In this document: piece after piece, positions 24,182-32,752 of the stretch
Numbering within the stretch: position 1 is the first letter of the stretch
Layout of the letters: every line of letters starts with the position of its first letter
NCBI GenBank assembly: GCA_903832325.1
Contig: CAILBC010000012.1
Span: 148,379-212,378 of the forward strand
DNA length: 64,000 bases
DNA from: an uncultured Sphingomonadales bacterium
GTDB taxonomy: Bacteria > Pseudomonadota > Alphaproteobacteria > Sphingomonadales > Sphingomonadaceae
Direction: 5' to 3'
Translations under genes and position numbers: made by a program
The notes under the pieces: model-generated
What the model was told of the DNA's origin: nothing
Seen by the model: only the letters and a program-made list of their open reading frames with translations
The model's database searches: none

Positions 24182-25183
24182 TTAGGCGCGCGCACCGCCG
24201 GGGGCAAGGGTCCAGCTTTGTGCAAGCCATGATTGGCCCAACGTTGCGGATTCCGGCCCGGAAACGCGGCCCTGGCGCTGCAGATCGATCAGATGCGCCA
24301 GCACCGACCGGCCCGCCGCGCCATGCAGCCGCGGATCGAGCCCTTTGTACATCGCCGCCACCAGGTCCGGGATGGTCAGCGGCGCGGATTCGTTCGCATT
24401 ATCGAGCAGAGTCACGATCTGGCGCTCGCGCTGGCGGCGGTGGCCGATCATGCCGCGCACAAACTGGCGCGGGTTGTCGATCTGTGGGCCGTGCGCCGGG
24501 TAATAGACGCGGTCTTCGCGGTCCTGCAGCAGCGCCAGGCTTTGCAGATAGGCGGCCATGTCGCCATCGGGGGGCGATACCACGCTGGTGGACCAGCCCA
24601 TCACGTGATCGCCGGTGAACAGCGCGCCGCTTTCGCCCAGCGCATAGCACAAATGGTTGCTGGTATGGCCGGGCGTGGCGACAGCGGTGATCGTCCAGCC
24701 ATCGCCCGCCAGCGTTTCGCCATGTTCGAGCACGCGGTCGGGCCGGTAATCGTGATCAAACGCGGCATCGGCGCGCGGGCCGTCATCATCGAGCGCCAGC
24801 GCCGCGCAGCCGATGATCGGCGCGCCGGTTGCCGCCTGCAACGCGCGCGACGCGGGGCTATGGTCGCGGTGGGTGTGGGTGCAGGTGATCGCGGCAATCC
24901 GCGCACTGCCCACTGCCGCCAGAATCGCCGCAACATGGCCATCGCCGCGTGTGTCGGCGTGGCCCTGCACGCCGGTATCCGCAGGACCAGACTCATTCGG
25001 GCCGGGATCGATGACCAGCACATCGCGGCCGGTGCCAACCACGTAGGTCTGCGTGCCGGTGAACGTATAGGGCGAAGGATTGGGGCCCAGAACCCGCCGC
25101 ACCAGCGGTTCGATCACAACCGCACGGCCCGTCGGCCAGGTGGACGGATCATGCGGATCTTCGCGCGGGACGGGCTGGGTCAT
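24182..25183 (-). CDS. Metallo-beta-lactamase fold hydrolase with C-terminal winged helix (LACTB2-like)
   Basis: A 333-residue protein. The zinc-binding motif is THTHRDH (His103, His105, Asp107, His108). Further ligands lie in ATPGHTSNH and FTGDHVMGW, with YYPAHGP near the end of the fold. Residues about 260-330 resemble the small winged-helix extension (LLDNANESAPLTIPDLVAAMY) of LACTB2-type proteins, some of which are endoribonucleases. The substrate is unproven. The start was moved from 25225 to ATG 25183 (MTQPVPRED). nadA lies downstream on the same strand (37-nt gap), so co-transcription is possible. Confidence 0.85.
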   Translation of the reverse strand: MTQPVPREDPHDPSTWPTGRAVVIEPLVRRVLGPNPSPYTFTGTQTYVVGTGRDVLVIDPGPNESGPADTGVQGHADTRGDGHVAAILAAVGSARIAAITCTHTHRDHSPASRALQAATGAPIIGCAALALDDDGPRADAAFDHDYRPDRVLEHGETLAGDGWTITAVATPGHTSNHLCYALGESGALFTGDHVMGWSTSVVSPPDGDMAAYLQSLALLQDREDRVYYPAHGPQIDNPRQFVRGMIGHRRQRERQIVTLLDNANESAPLTIPDLVAAMYKGLDPRLHGAAGRSVLAHLIDLQRQGRVSGPESATLGQSWLAQSWTLAPGGARA

Positions 25184-25257
25184 GGTGCCAAGATGGGGCC
25201 TTGCGCGGCGCAACGCAACGGCCACGCGCGCAATGCCCCCTTTTCACCCTTTCGGCC

Positions 25258-25794
25258 TCAGTGGGCGCACGCGGCCTGTGCCAGGCGGTTGCGCAACCGC
25301 TCGATCGCGCCCGAAGCGGCCGCGCCGCTGCCGCGCCAGGCCATTTCCAGCCGCTGGATGCGCGCATAAAGTCGTTCGCTCTGCACCACGAGATCGGCCA
25401 GATCATCGGGCAGCCGGCGCACGATTGCCGGGTCGCTGACGGGAAAATGGCTGATCAGCCGGCCATGGCGGCGCAATTGCACGGTGCTGATCTGCCCGGC
25501 AAACCAGGCACGGTGATTCAGCAGCCAGGCCAGGCAATGCATCACGCGGGTGGTGGTGCGCAGCGCTTCGCAGGCCAGTTCAACATCGTCGGGCGTTTCG
25601 GCCGGGTGCTGCGCGGCAAGGCGCACCGGCTCGGCCGCGGCGCCTTGTTCCACGCCCCAGTGCCCCGCAGCGCCGGCGCGCATTTCGTCAAACCCGGCGC
25701 GCGCGGCATCGGCCAGCACGAGCGCCTCGGTATACAGCGCTTCGACCACGCGCGGATTGATGTTTGCCACCCCGTTCATCACGATCAACGGCAT
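25258..25794 (-). CDS. DUF1465 family protein
   Basis: A 178-residue soluble alpha-helical protein belonging to the alphaproteobacterial DUF1465 family. EALYTEALVLADAARAGFD, ALRTTTRVMHCLAWLLNHRAWFAGQ, and LRRHGRLISHFP are the family blocks. No enzymatic motif is visible. Some alphaproteobacterial members are thought to have regulatory roles, but I cannot assign one here. It lies between the two-DUF465 region and the metallo-hydrolase. Confidence 0.82.
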   Translation of the reverse strand: MPLIVMNGVANINPRVVEALYTEALVLADAARAGFDEMRAGAAGHWGVEQGAAAEPVRLAAQHPAETPDDVELACEALRTTTRVMHCLAWLLNHRAWFAGQISTVQLRRHGRLISHFPVSDPAIVRRLPDDLADLVVQSERLYARIQRLEMAWRGSGAAASGAIERLRNRLAQAACAH

Positions 25795-25910
25795 AGCGGT
25801 GCAATTGGCCCGGGCTCAACCGGTCCGATACGGACCATTGTTGCCCTGTCTCGCATTGGTACGGGTCAGGATCGCGGGAATGCGCCGCGCCGGGGCAAAA
25901 AACCCTGCGA

Positions 25911-26108
25911 TTACGCGATGATGTCGGGAATCAGGTGGTCTTCGATCAGCGAAATCTGATCTTTCAACCGCAATTTCCGCTTTTTCAGCCGGGCCACCTG
26001 CAACTGGTCGCTGATGCCTGCGGAAGTCAACGCATCGATCGCGGCATCAAGATCGCGATGTTCCAGCCGCAGCCCCGCCAGCCGCTTGCGCATTTCGTCT
26101 TCGGTCAC
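25911..26108 (-). CDS. DUF465 (YdcH-like) small helical protein
   Basis: A 65-residue protein with the DUF465 signature: LRLEHRDLDAAIDAL followed by LKKRKLRLKDQISLIE, predicted as a helical hairpin or coiled coil. The GTG start at 26108 is preferred; ATG 26093 would give 60 residues. The longer track ORF (to 26435) is not supported. The function is unknown, and a second DUF465 gene lies divergently at 26501. Confidence 0.85.
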   Translation of the reverse strand: MTEDEMRKRLAGLRLEHRDLDAAIDALTSAGISDQLQVARLKKRKLRLKDQISLIEDHLIPDIIA

Positions 26109-26500
26109 CCCGGGCCCACCCCTTCGGGCGTGATGCGCCGGCCGGTTGATCGGCCATGGCATCGCGCCCTGCTTGCGCAGTTGATCGGTCCGGCAATCGC
26201 AGTCCTGCCGCGCGCACCGCCCCGGACCGGATGGCAATGCACGGGGGTGCGCGCAAGGCCCGGGCTGGCAGGGGGGCATTGACAGAACCTTGCGGCCTGG
26301 CCTGCAAACACTGCGTACCGACGCGACACCGCTTGCAAGATACGGCGATTGTGGGACCATGACAACGCGCCCGGTGAAGGTTCGTCCCCAAGGGGCTTGC
26401 GAGTCGGCAAGTTCCATGTGCGGACCAGGGTGCAATCAGCGCCCTGCCGGCGCGTGCCGGCGGGGATAGGACCGACACTTTCCTGTTCAGGAGACTGTGG
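26109..26500. other. Divergent intergenic region between two DUF465 genes
   Basis: This 392-nt stretch separates two divergent genes of the same small family. It holds no convincing ORF. A TTGACA hexamer at 26279-26284 faces the plus-strand gene, but the hexamer 17 nt downstream (CTGCAA) is a poor -10, so I do not call a promoter. An AGGAG precedes the plus-strand gene. Confidence 0.5.
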
Positions 26501-26659
26501 ATGGAATCTTCGCACGTGAGCGCATTGCAAACCAAGCATGCCGGGCTGGAACGCCGCATTGCCGAGGAACGGGCACGACCATCGCCCAACGATGTCCTGC
26601 TCAAGGAGTTGAAACGCCGCAAGCTGAAGATCAAGGAAGAGCTGTCCCAACCTCACTGA
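26501..26659 (+). CDS. Second DUF465 (YdcH-like) protein, below the ORF-track length cut-off
   Basis: A 52-residue ORF starting MESSHVSAL and ending EELSQPH. It carries LQTKHAGLERRIAEE and LKELKRRKLKIKEEL, the DUF465 pattern of two basic helices. AGGAG lies 8 nt before the ATG. It is absent from the supplied track because of its size. Divergent pairing with a paralogue suggests duplication. The following 209 nt up to ptsP show nothing recognisable. Confidence 0.85.
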   Translation: MESSHVSALQTKHAGLERRIAEERARPSPNDVLLKELKRRKLKIKEELSQPH

Positions 26660-26868
26660 TTCGACCGTACTGATTTGGCCACATCAGGCGATGAGCCTGC
26701 GCGGCGCTTGAGCGTTGCTGATGACTGTGTTGAAGCTTTCGACAACAAAGTCATCACGCTCCAGACCGGCTGTTTGTGCCGTGGCGCTTTCGTCTTGCGG
26801 GGCGCCCGGTACTTGCCACTCCCCGCAAACGGGCAACCGCTTGCAAAACGCGTCTCTTGCGCTAGGCC

Positions 26869-29154
26869 ATGGCAATGCCTCCGCAGACCGCCGCCGTCGC
26901 CGCCCGGGCGATCCTGACTTCGCTGCATGACATCATGGCATCGCGCAGTGGCGCGCAGGCCAAGCTGAACCATGTCGTCGAAGTTATCGGTGAAAAGCTC
27001 GATAGCGAAGTCTGCTCGATCTATCTGCTGCGCGAAGGCATGCTCGAACTGTTTGCCACGCGCGGGCTGAACCAGCAGGCGGTGCACGTAACGCGGATGG
27101 CCGTGGGCGAAGGCCTGGTCGGCACGATTGCCGCCAATATCGAAACGCTGAACCTTGCCGAGGCGGCGTCGCATCCCGATTTCGCGTTCCGCCCCGAAAC
27201 CGGCGAAGAAAAATTCCATTCGTTTGCCGGGGTCCCGATCGTGCGGCGCCAGCGCGCGGTGGGCGTGGTTGCGGTCCAGCATGTCGAACCGCGCCGCTAT
27301 GAAGAAGTCGAGATCGAGGCGCTGCAGACCGTGGCAATGGTGCTGTCCGAACTGATCGCCAATGCCGGGCTGATCGATGAAGACGATACGCTCGGGTCGG
27401 GCGCGCACATGACGGGGCCCGAACGGCTGCAGGGCATGGCGCTGGTCAAGGGGATCGCGATCGGCACGGCGGTGTTCCACCAGCCACGCGTGACCATCGA
27501 ACAAGTCGTTGCCGACGATATCGAGGCCGAACGCCAGCGCGTCTATCTGGCGTTCGACAAGATGCGCGAACAGATCGACCGCATGGCCAGCCAGGCCGAA
27601 TTCGGCGCGGGGGGCGAGCACGAGGAAGTGCTCCAGACCTACAAGATGTTCGCCTATGACGAAGGCTGGGGCCGGCGCATCAACGAAGCGATCGATTCCG
27701 GGCTTACTGCCGAGGCGGCGATCGAGCGGGTGCAACAGCGCACCCGGATGCGCATGCGCCAGATCGACGATCCGCTGCTCGCCGATCGCATGCACGATCT
27801 TGAGGATCTTTCGAACCGCCTGCTGCGCATCGTGTCAGGCCAGCTTGGCACCGCGGCCAGCCTGGGGCTGAAGGGCGATGCGGTGCTGGTGGCGCGCAAT
27901 CTGGGGCCGGCGGAACTGCTGGAATACGATCGCCGGCGGTTGAAGGGCGTAATTCTGGAAGAAGGTTCGCTGACCGCGCATGTCGTGATCGTGGCGCGAG
28001 CGATGGGCATTCCGGTGATCGGGCGCCTGCAGGGCCTGCGCGGAAAGCTGCGCGAAGGCGACCAGTTGCTGGTCGATGGCGATCGCGGCGTGGTCGATGT
28101 GCGCCCTGCGCCCAGCATGATCGAAGCGTTCGAGGCACGCTTTGCCAAAAACCGCGAGCGCCAGGCGCATTATGCAGCGATGCGCGCGGTCGAGCCGGTT
28201 TCGCGCGACGGCAAGCGGGTGACGGTGATGATCAACGCCGGCCTGCGCGATGACATGCCGATGCTGAATCTGACCGGGGCCGACGGGATCGGGTTGTTCC
28301 GCACCGAATTCCAGTTTCTGGTTTCGGCCACTTTGCCCGCGCGCGAACGGCAGACGCGGCTCTATCGCGATGTGCTCGATGCCGCGGGCGACCGGCCGGT
28401 GGTGTTTCGCACGGTCGATATCGGCGGCGACAAAGTGCTGCCCTATCTGCGCCAGGACGAAGGCGCGCTGGAAGAAAACCCGGCGATGGGCTGGCGCGCG
28501 CTGCGGGTTGCGCTGGAACGCGACGGCCTGATGAAAGTGCAGGCGCGCGCGCTGCTGGAGGCCGCGGCCGGGCGCACGCTCAACGTGATGTTCCCGATGG
28601 TGACCGAACCGTGGGAATTCGACGCGGCCAAGGCAGTGTTCGAAAGCCAGCTCGCCTTTTTGAAACGGCAGAAGAAATCGCTGCCCGATGCCATCCGCTA
28701 TGGCGCTATGGTCGAGGTGCCGGCGATTGCCGAATGGCTGGATGTGCTGGCCCCGCGCCTTTCGTTCCTGTCGATCGGCACCAACGATCTCACGCAGTTC
28801 CTGTTTGCGGCCGATCGCGGCCATCCCAAGCTGGCCGAACGCTATGACTGGGTTTCGCCGGCGATCCTGCGCTTCCTCAATCGCGTGGTGCGCACGGTTG
28901 CACCCCACGGCACCGATATCACCGTGTGCGGCGAAATGGGCGGGCGCCGGCTTGAAGCGCTGGCGCTGCTGGGCCTTGGCATCAATCGCCTGTCGATCAC
29001 CCCGGCGGCGGTAGGCCCGATCAAGGAGCTCGTCAGCCAGGTCGATCTTGGCGAAATTCGCGCGGCAATGGCCGACTGGCTGGCCCATCCGCCGGAAAAC
29101 ATGCGCGCCGTGCTGACCGAATGGGCCATGCGCCACGGCATCGATTGCGATTGA
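26869..29154 (+). CDS. ptsP: Phosphoenolpyruvate-protein phosphotransferase of the nitrogen PTS (EI-Ntr)
   Basis: A 761-residue protein starting the regulatory PTS phosphorelay. An N-terminal GAF domain (about 15-165) characterises the Ntr form. The phospho-histidine domain has His371 in SLTAHVVIVARAMGIPVIG. The C-terminal PEP-binding barrel has GIGLFRTEFQF, GTNDLTQFLFAADRG and the catalytic VCGEMGG. Length matches family members. Its ultimate acceptor EIIA-Ntr is encoded at 3846. A short inverted repeat (29154-29175) follows the stop. Confidence 0.95.
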   Translation: MAMPPQTAAVAARAILTSLHDIMASRSGAQAKLNHVVEVIGEKLDSEVCSIYLLREGMLELFATRGLNQQAVHVTRMAVGEGLVGTIAANIETLNLAEAASHPDFAFRPETGEEKFHSFAGVPIVRRQRAVGVVAVQHVEPRRYEEVEIEALQTVAMVLSELIANAGLIDEDDTLGSGAHMTGPERLQGMALVKGIAIGTAVFHQPRVTIEQVVADDIEAERQRVYLAFDKMREQIDRMASQAEFGAGGEHEEVLQTYKMFAYDEGWGRRINEAIDSGLTAEAAIERVQQRTRMRMRQIDDPLLADRMHDLEDLSNRLLRIVSGQLGTAASLGLKGDAVLVARNLGPAELLEYDRRRLKGVILEEGSLTAHVVIVARAMGIPVIGRLQGLRGKLREGDQLLVDGDRGVVDVRPAPSMIEAFEARFAKNRERQAHYAAMRAVEPVSRDGKRVTVMINAGLRDDMPMLNLTGADGIGLFRTEFQFLVSATLPARERQTRLYRDVLDAAGDRPVVFRTVDIGGDKVLPYLRQDEGALEENPAMGWRALRVALERDGLMKVQARALLEAAAGRTLNVMFPMVTEPWEFDAAKAVFESQLAFLKRQKKSLPDAIRYGAMVEVPAIAEWLDVLAPRLSFLSIGTNDLTQFLFAADRGHPKLAERYDWVSPAILRFLNRVVRTVAPHGTDITVCGEMGGRRLEALALLGLGINRLSITPAAVGPIKELVSQVDLGEIRAAMADWLAHPPENMRAVLTEWAMRHGIDCD

Positions 29155-29175
29155 AGCCCGGCGTTGGCGGGCTTT
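29154..29175 (+). terminator. Weak terminator-like hairpin after ptsP
   Basis: AAGCCCG pairs with CGGGCTT over a 7-nt loop, followed by only TTT overall. A second imperfect hairpin ending in a T6 run lies at about 29211-29233. Either could end ptsP transcription before the RodZ-like gene. Confidence 0.35.
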
Positions 29176-29312
29176 GGGGTCCGCCGGGCGCGAAGCGAGC
29201 CCCGCACGGCGCAAAAGTCGGCTTTTTTGGCGCGAATCCCGTTGACATTCTTATGATTGCAACCAAGCCTTTCTAAGGGGAATCCCATTCGCTCAAGGGT
29301 TGCTAAAACATA

Positions 29313-30455
29313 ATGGATCACGCGCACGACGCCGTGCAGGACGGTGGCGATCATGACGGCTATGGTGCGAACGGCGCGCATGATGATGGCAGGCCGGATC
29401 TGGCTGACAGCCCGCCAGTTGCTGCGGCCCCCGTTCCGGTCATTCCCGCTACTGTCAGTGGCCGGCTGCGCCAGGCGCGCGAAGCGCTGGGCATGACCAC
29501 GGCCGATATTGCGGCGCGCACACGGATCACGCTTCGTCATGTCAACGCGCTGGACCGGGGCGATCTGGCCAGCCTGCCCGGGCGGCCCTATGTCATGGGT
29601 TTCGTGCGCAGCTATGCCCGCGTGGTCGGACTGGACGAGGCGGCCATGGCCGCACTCGCGCGCAAGGAAATGGAAACCACCGCCGCGCCGCCGCCGCCGA
29701 GCACGGTGCACCAGTTCGATGTCGATGATCCGGCCAAGACGCCGTCGCGCACAGTCACATGGATCGCCATCGGGCTGGTCGTGGCCGTGCTGGGCGCCGG
29801 GGCGGTGTTCTGGCGCAGCTATCTGGCGCCCGATGCGGCCCTGCCCCCGCTGGTTTCGCCGTCGCTGGTTTCTAATGATCCGTCGCCCGTGCCCAGCGCT
29901 CCGGCTGCCGCCGCAGCCCCGCCAGCGGCGCAACCCGCTGGCCCGGTGGTGTTCACCGCGCGCGAAGACGGGATCTGGGTGAAATTCTACGATGGCCACG
30001 GCACGCAGTTGTTGCAAAAGCAGCTGGCCCTCAATGAAAGTTATACGGTGCCGGCCGATGCGATCGAACCGCGGCTGTGGACCGGGCGCCCCGATGCATT
30101 GGCCATCACCATTGGCGGGCAGGCCGTGCCAGCCTTGTCCGATCATCGCGGCATCATGCGCGATGTGCCGGTTACCGCGCAGGCGCTGCTGGCCAGAACG
30201 CAACCAGCCAGCCAACCCGCCGCCCAATTCCCCGGCCAGCCACCTGTTCCCGGCGTAGCGTCTGGCCCCGCATCCGGCCCCGCATCCGGCACTGGCGCGC
30301 CGGGGCACAATCTGCCCGGATCGCGCCTGCTGCGGCACCGCCCGCGCATTCACGCAGACGCCGCGGCGTCCGATGGGGCGGCGTCCGCTGCGCCCGCGGC
30401 TGCTGCTCCGCCGGCCGCGCCTTCTCCCGCAGCGTCTGCCCCCGCAGCGCAGTAA
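29313..30455 (+). CDS. RodZ-like helix-turn-helix membrane protein
   Basis: A 380-residue bitopic protein. A cytoplasmic HTH_25 domain (about 48-115: LRQAREALGMTTADIAARTRI, YVMGFVRSYARVVGL) is followed by a single transmembrane helix (about 147-166). The periplasmic part has a DUF4115-like beta domain (ARED...VKFYDGHGTQLLQKQL). The tail is Ala/Pro-rich. RodZ links MreB filaments to the membrane in rod-shaped cells. The architecture fits RodZ, but the tail is unusually long. AAGGGG lies 33 nt upstream of the ATG, too far for a normal ribosome-binding site. Confidence 0.85.
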   Translation: MDHAHDAVQDGGDHDGYGANGAHDDGRPDLADSPPVAAAPVPVIPATVSGRLRQAREALGMTTADIAARTRITLRHVNALDRGDLASLPGRPYVMGFVRSYARVVGLDEAAMAALARKEMETTAAPPPPSTVHQFDVDDPAKTPSRTVTWIAIGLVVAVLGAGAVFWRSYLAPDAALPPLVSPSLVSNDPSPVPSAPAAAAAPPAAQPAGPVVFTAREDGIWVKFYDGHGTQLLQKQLALNESYTVPADAIEPRLWTGRPDALAITIGGQAVPALSDHRGIMRDVPVTAQALLARTQPASQPAAQFPGQPPVPGVASGPASGPASGTGAPGHNLPGSRLLRHRPRIHADAAASDGAASAAPAAAAPPAAPSPAASAPAAQ

Positions 30456-30622
30456 CCGGTCAATTTCAGTACCCGGTCCATTGCTGCCGGGCGGACGGCG
30501 GGTTGCGCTCGACTTCGCGGTTGCGCTGGGGCAAACTCCGGCCCGGTCCGGGGTACTGCCCCGTCGGGCCAGGGTTTTCCGCCCAATCGCGTTTCCCGTC
30601 CCCTGATCTTGCGAGAGCATCG

Positions 30623-31657
30623 ATGACCCCGCTTGCGCGCACGCTCGTTTCAACCCTGATGCCGGTGCTGGCGGCCGCGATGGCCGCGCCGCTGCTGATG
30701 CCGGCCGTCGCCCGTGCCGAAGCGGCGGCACCGGCCGGTGAAACCACCGAGGCGCGGCTGCGCCGGATCGAAGGCGAACTGCGCGCCATGCAGCGCAAAG
30801 TCTTTCCCGATGGCGCGGGTCGCACATTTGCCGCCGAAATCGCGCCGGGTGACAGCGCAACCCCGGCGCCCGCACCATCCGGCAATGCCCCGGCGATCAG
30901 CGATCTGATGGCGCGGATGGATGCGGTCGAGGCGCAGATCAAGGCGCTGACCGCCACCAGCGAAGACGGCCAGAACCGGCTGAACACGCTGGAAGGGCGT
31001 GTTTCCGCAGTGGAATCCGCGCAAGCTGCCGCACCCCGGGCGCTTGCAAACACGACGCAGCCGTCGGCATCCGGCCCGGCGCTTGCGCCCGATGACAAAG
31101 CGCCAACCGCGCCCAGGGGTGCCAAGCCGGCGCCCAAAGGCAAGGACATGCCAAAGCCTGCCACACCCGACCCGGCGTCCGCCGCGTCTGCTACGCTTTC
31201 GCCATCCACCCCCGCTGCGGCCGACCGGGCGGCGGCGATCGCCGCGATCGAGCGGCCGGTCAGCGATGACAAAGGCGAAGATGCCTATACGTATGGCTAT
31301 CGGCTGTGGGAGGCGAAGTTTCTGCCCGAATCCGAATCGGTCCTGCTCGATTTCGTGCAGCGTTTCCCGAAGCACAAGCGCATCAGCTATGCCCGCAATC
31401 TGCTCGGGCGTGCCTATCTCGATGACAACAAGCCCGGCGCTGCGGCGCAGTGGTTCGTGCAGAATTATCAGGCGGACAAGGCCGGCGATCGCGCTGCCGA
31501 CAGCCTGCTCTATCTTGCCGTAGCGATGACCAGGCTGAAGGAAATCAAGCGCGCCTGCATCGCGCTGGGCGAATTCCACCAGACCTATCCGGCCGAATCC
31601 GATGGCCGGCTGAAGGGCCAGTTTGATGCCGTAACCAAGACGGTGGCCTGCCATTGA
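30623..31657 (+). CDS. cpoB: YbgF/CpoB-like periplasmic TPR protein
   Basis: A 344-residue protein with an N-terminal signal peptide ending ARA-E. A coiled-coil segment follows (about 38-135), then a Pro/Ala linker and C-terminal TPR repeats (about 222-340: YGYRLWEAKFLPESESVLLDFV, LLGRAYLDDNKPGAAAQWF). YbgF/CpoB associates with TolA and coordinates outer-membrane constriction with peptidoglycan synthesis. The tol-pal genes normally nearby are not in this window. The start was moved from 30077 to ATG 30623. The stop overlaps the presumed tilS start. Confidence 0.88.
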   Translation: MTPLARTLVSTLMPVLAAAMAAPLLMPAVARAEAAAPAGETTEARLRRIEGELRAMQRKVFPDGAGRTFAAEIAPGDSATPAPAPSGNAPAISDLMARMDAVEAQIKALTATSEDGQNRLNTLEGRVSAVESAQAAAPRALANTTQPSASGPALAPDDKAPTAPRGAKPAPKGKDMPKPATPDPASAASATLSPSTPAAADRAAAIAAIERPVSDDKGEDAYTYGYRLWEAKFLPESESVLLDFVQRFPKHKRISYARNLLGRAYLDDNKPGAAAQWFVQNYQADKAGDRAADSLLYLAVAMTRLKEIKRACIALGEFHQTYPAESDGRLKGQFDAVTKTVACH

Positions 31658-32630
31658 TGGGCTGACACCGGCGGGGGAAGAGGCCGCGGCGGCCTTTGCC
31701 CGGGATCTTGCCGGCATTTGGCCTGCTGCCGCACCTGTCGGCCTGGCGGTGTCGGGCGGGCCCGATAGCCTGGCGTTGCTGCTACTCGCCCATGCCGCGT
31801 TCGCCGGTGAAGCGCATCGTTTTGCTGTTGCCACGGTCGATCACGGGCTGCGTGCCGATTCTGCCGAAGAAGCGCGCCAGGTTGCCGCGCTTTGTGCCGT
31901 GCGCGGGATTGCCCATGCCACGTTGCCGATCGCGCTCGATCCCGGCCCGGCGGTGCAGGAACGCGCCCGCGCCGCACGCTATGCCGCGCTGGCGCAATGG
32001 TGCCGGCACAGCGGGCTGGGCGCACTGGTTACCGCGCATCATGCCGATGATCAGGCCGAAACCATGGTCATGCGGCTGAACCGGGGCGCGGGGCTGCGCG
32101 GCCTTGCCTCGATGCGCGCGCGCGCAGTCGTGCCGGGGGATGATCTGCCGCTGCTGCGTCCGCTGCTCGGCTGGCGCCGCGCCGATCTGGCCGCGCTGGT
32201 CAGCCGGTCCGGGATCATCGCCGCCGATGATCCGTCAAACCGCGATACGCGCTTTGAACGCGTGCGTGTGCGCGCCGGCATGGCCGCGGCGCCCTGGCTG
32301 GATGCAGCGGGGCTGGCGGCGAGCGCTGCGCACCTTGCCGAAGCCGATGCCGCGCTCGACTGGGCGACGGAGCGGGCCATGGAGGCGATCGTGGTCGGCG
32401 CCGATGGCGCGCTGCTGTTTGATCCGGCGCTGCCGCGCGCGCTGGCCTTGCGCGTGCTGGAACGGGTGATTGCCCGATTGGGCGGAACCGTGCCGCGCGG
32501 GCGCGATCTGGCGCGCTGGCATGACCGGCTGGCGGCGCGCGAAGTGGCCACTTTGGCGGGTGTGCGCGGCGATGGGCGGGGTAATCTCTGGCGCTTTTCG
32601 CCCGCCCCGCCGCCTCGCCAGGCCGGATAA
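31653..32630 (+). CDS. tilS: tRNA(Ile)-lysidine synthetase
   Basis: TilS converts the C34 wobble base of tRNA-Ile(CAU) to lysidine so that it decodes AUA, normally an essential step. The PP-loop motif is SGGPDS, and ATVDHGLRADSAEEAR, TAHHADDQAETMVMRL and DPSNRDTRFERVRVR are diagnostic. The only canonical start in the frame is GTG 31749, which would delete the beta strand directly before SGGPDS. The frame stays open upstream for 32 sensible codons, reaching ATT at 31653 overlapping the cpoB stop. I annotate from there provisionally. CTG 31662 is another candidate, and a sequence error is possible. Confidence 0.8.
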   Translation: MDGLTPAGEEAAAAFARDLAGIWPAAAPVGLAVSGGPDSLALLLLAHAAFAGEAHRFAVATVDHGLRADSAEEARQVAALCAVRGIAHATLPIALDPGPAVQERARAARYAALAQWCRHSGLGALVTAHHADDQAETMVMRLNRGAGLRGLASMRARAVVPGDDLPLLRPLLGWRRADLAALVSRSGIIAADDPSNRDTRFERVRVRAGMAAAPWLDAAGLAASAAHLAEADAALDWATERAMEAIVVGADGALLFDPALPRALALRVLERVIARLGGTVPRGRDLARWHDRLAAREVATLAGVRGDGRGNLWRFSPAPPPRQAG

Positions 32631-32752
32631 TCGCACAACCATATCCATCGGCGAGGAAATTCGCACGTGTGGTTATATTGCCATTCATCACAGCCGACCT
32701 ACATTGGCAGGTGATGTGATGCGGCGAGTCCGCCCGACGGAAAGCACAACCG

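Noticed and set aside
26279-26307. Sigma-70 promoter TTGACA at 26279
   Set aside because: The hexamer at 17-nt spacing (CTGCAA) is a poor -10, so the match is too weak to call.
29242-29275. Promoter TTGACA upstream of the RodZ-like gene
   Set aside because: TATGAT lies only 5 nt downstream, and TTTCTA is 22 nt away; neither has acceptable spacing.
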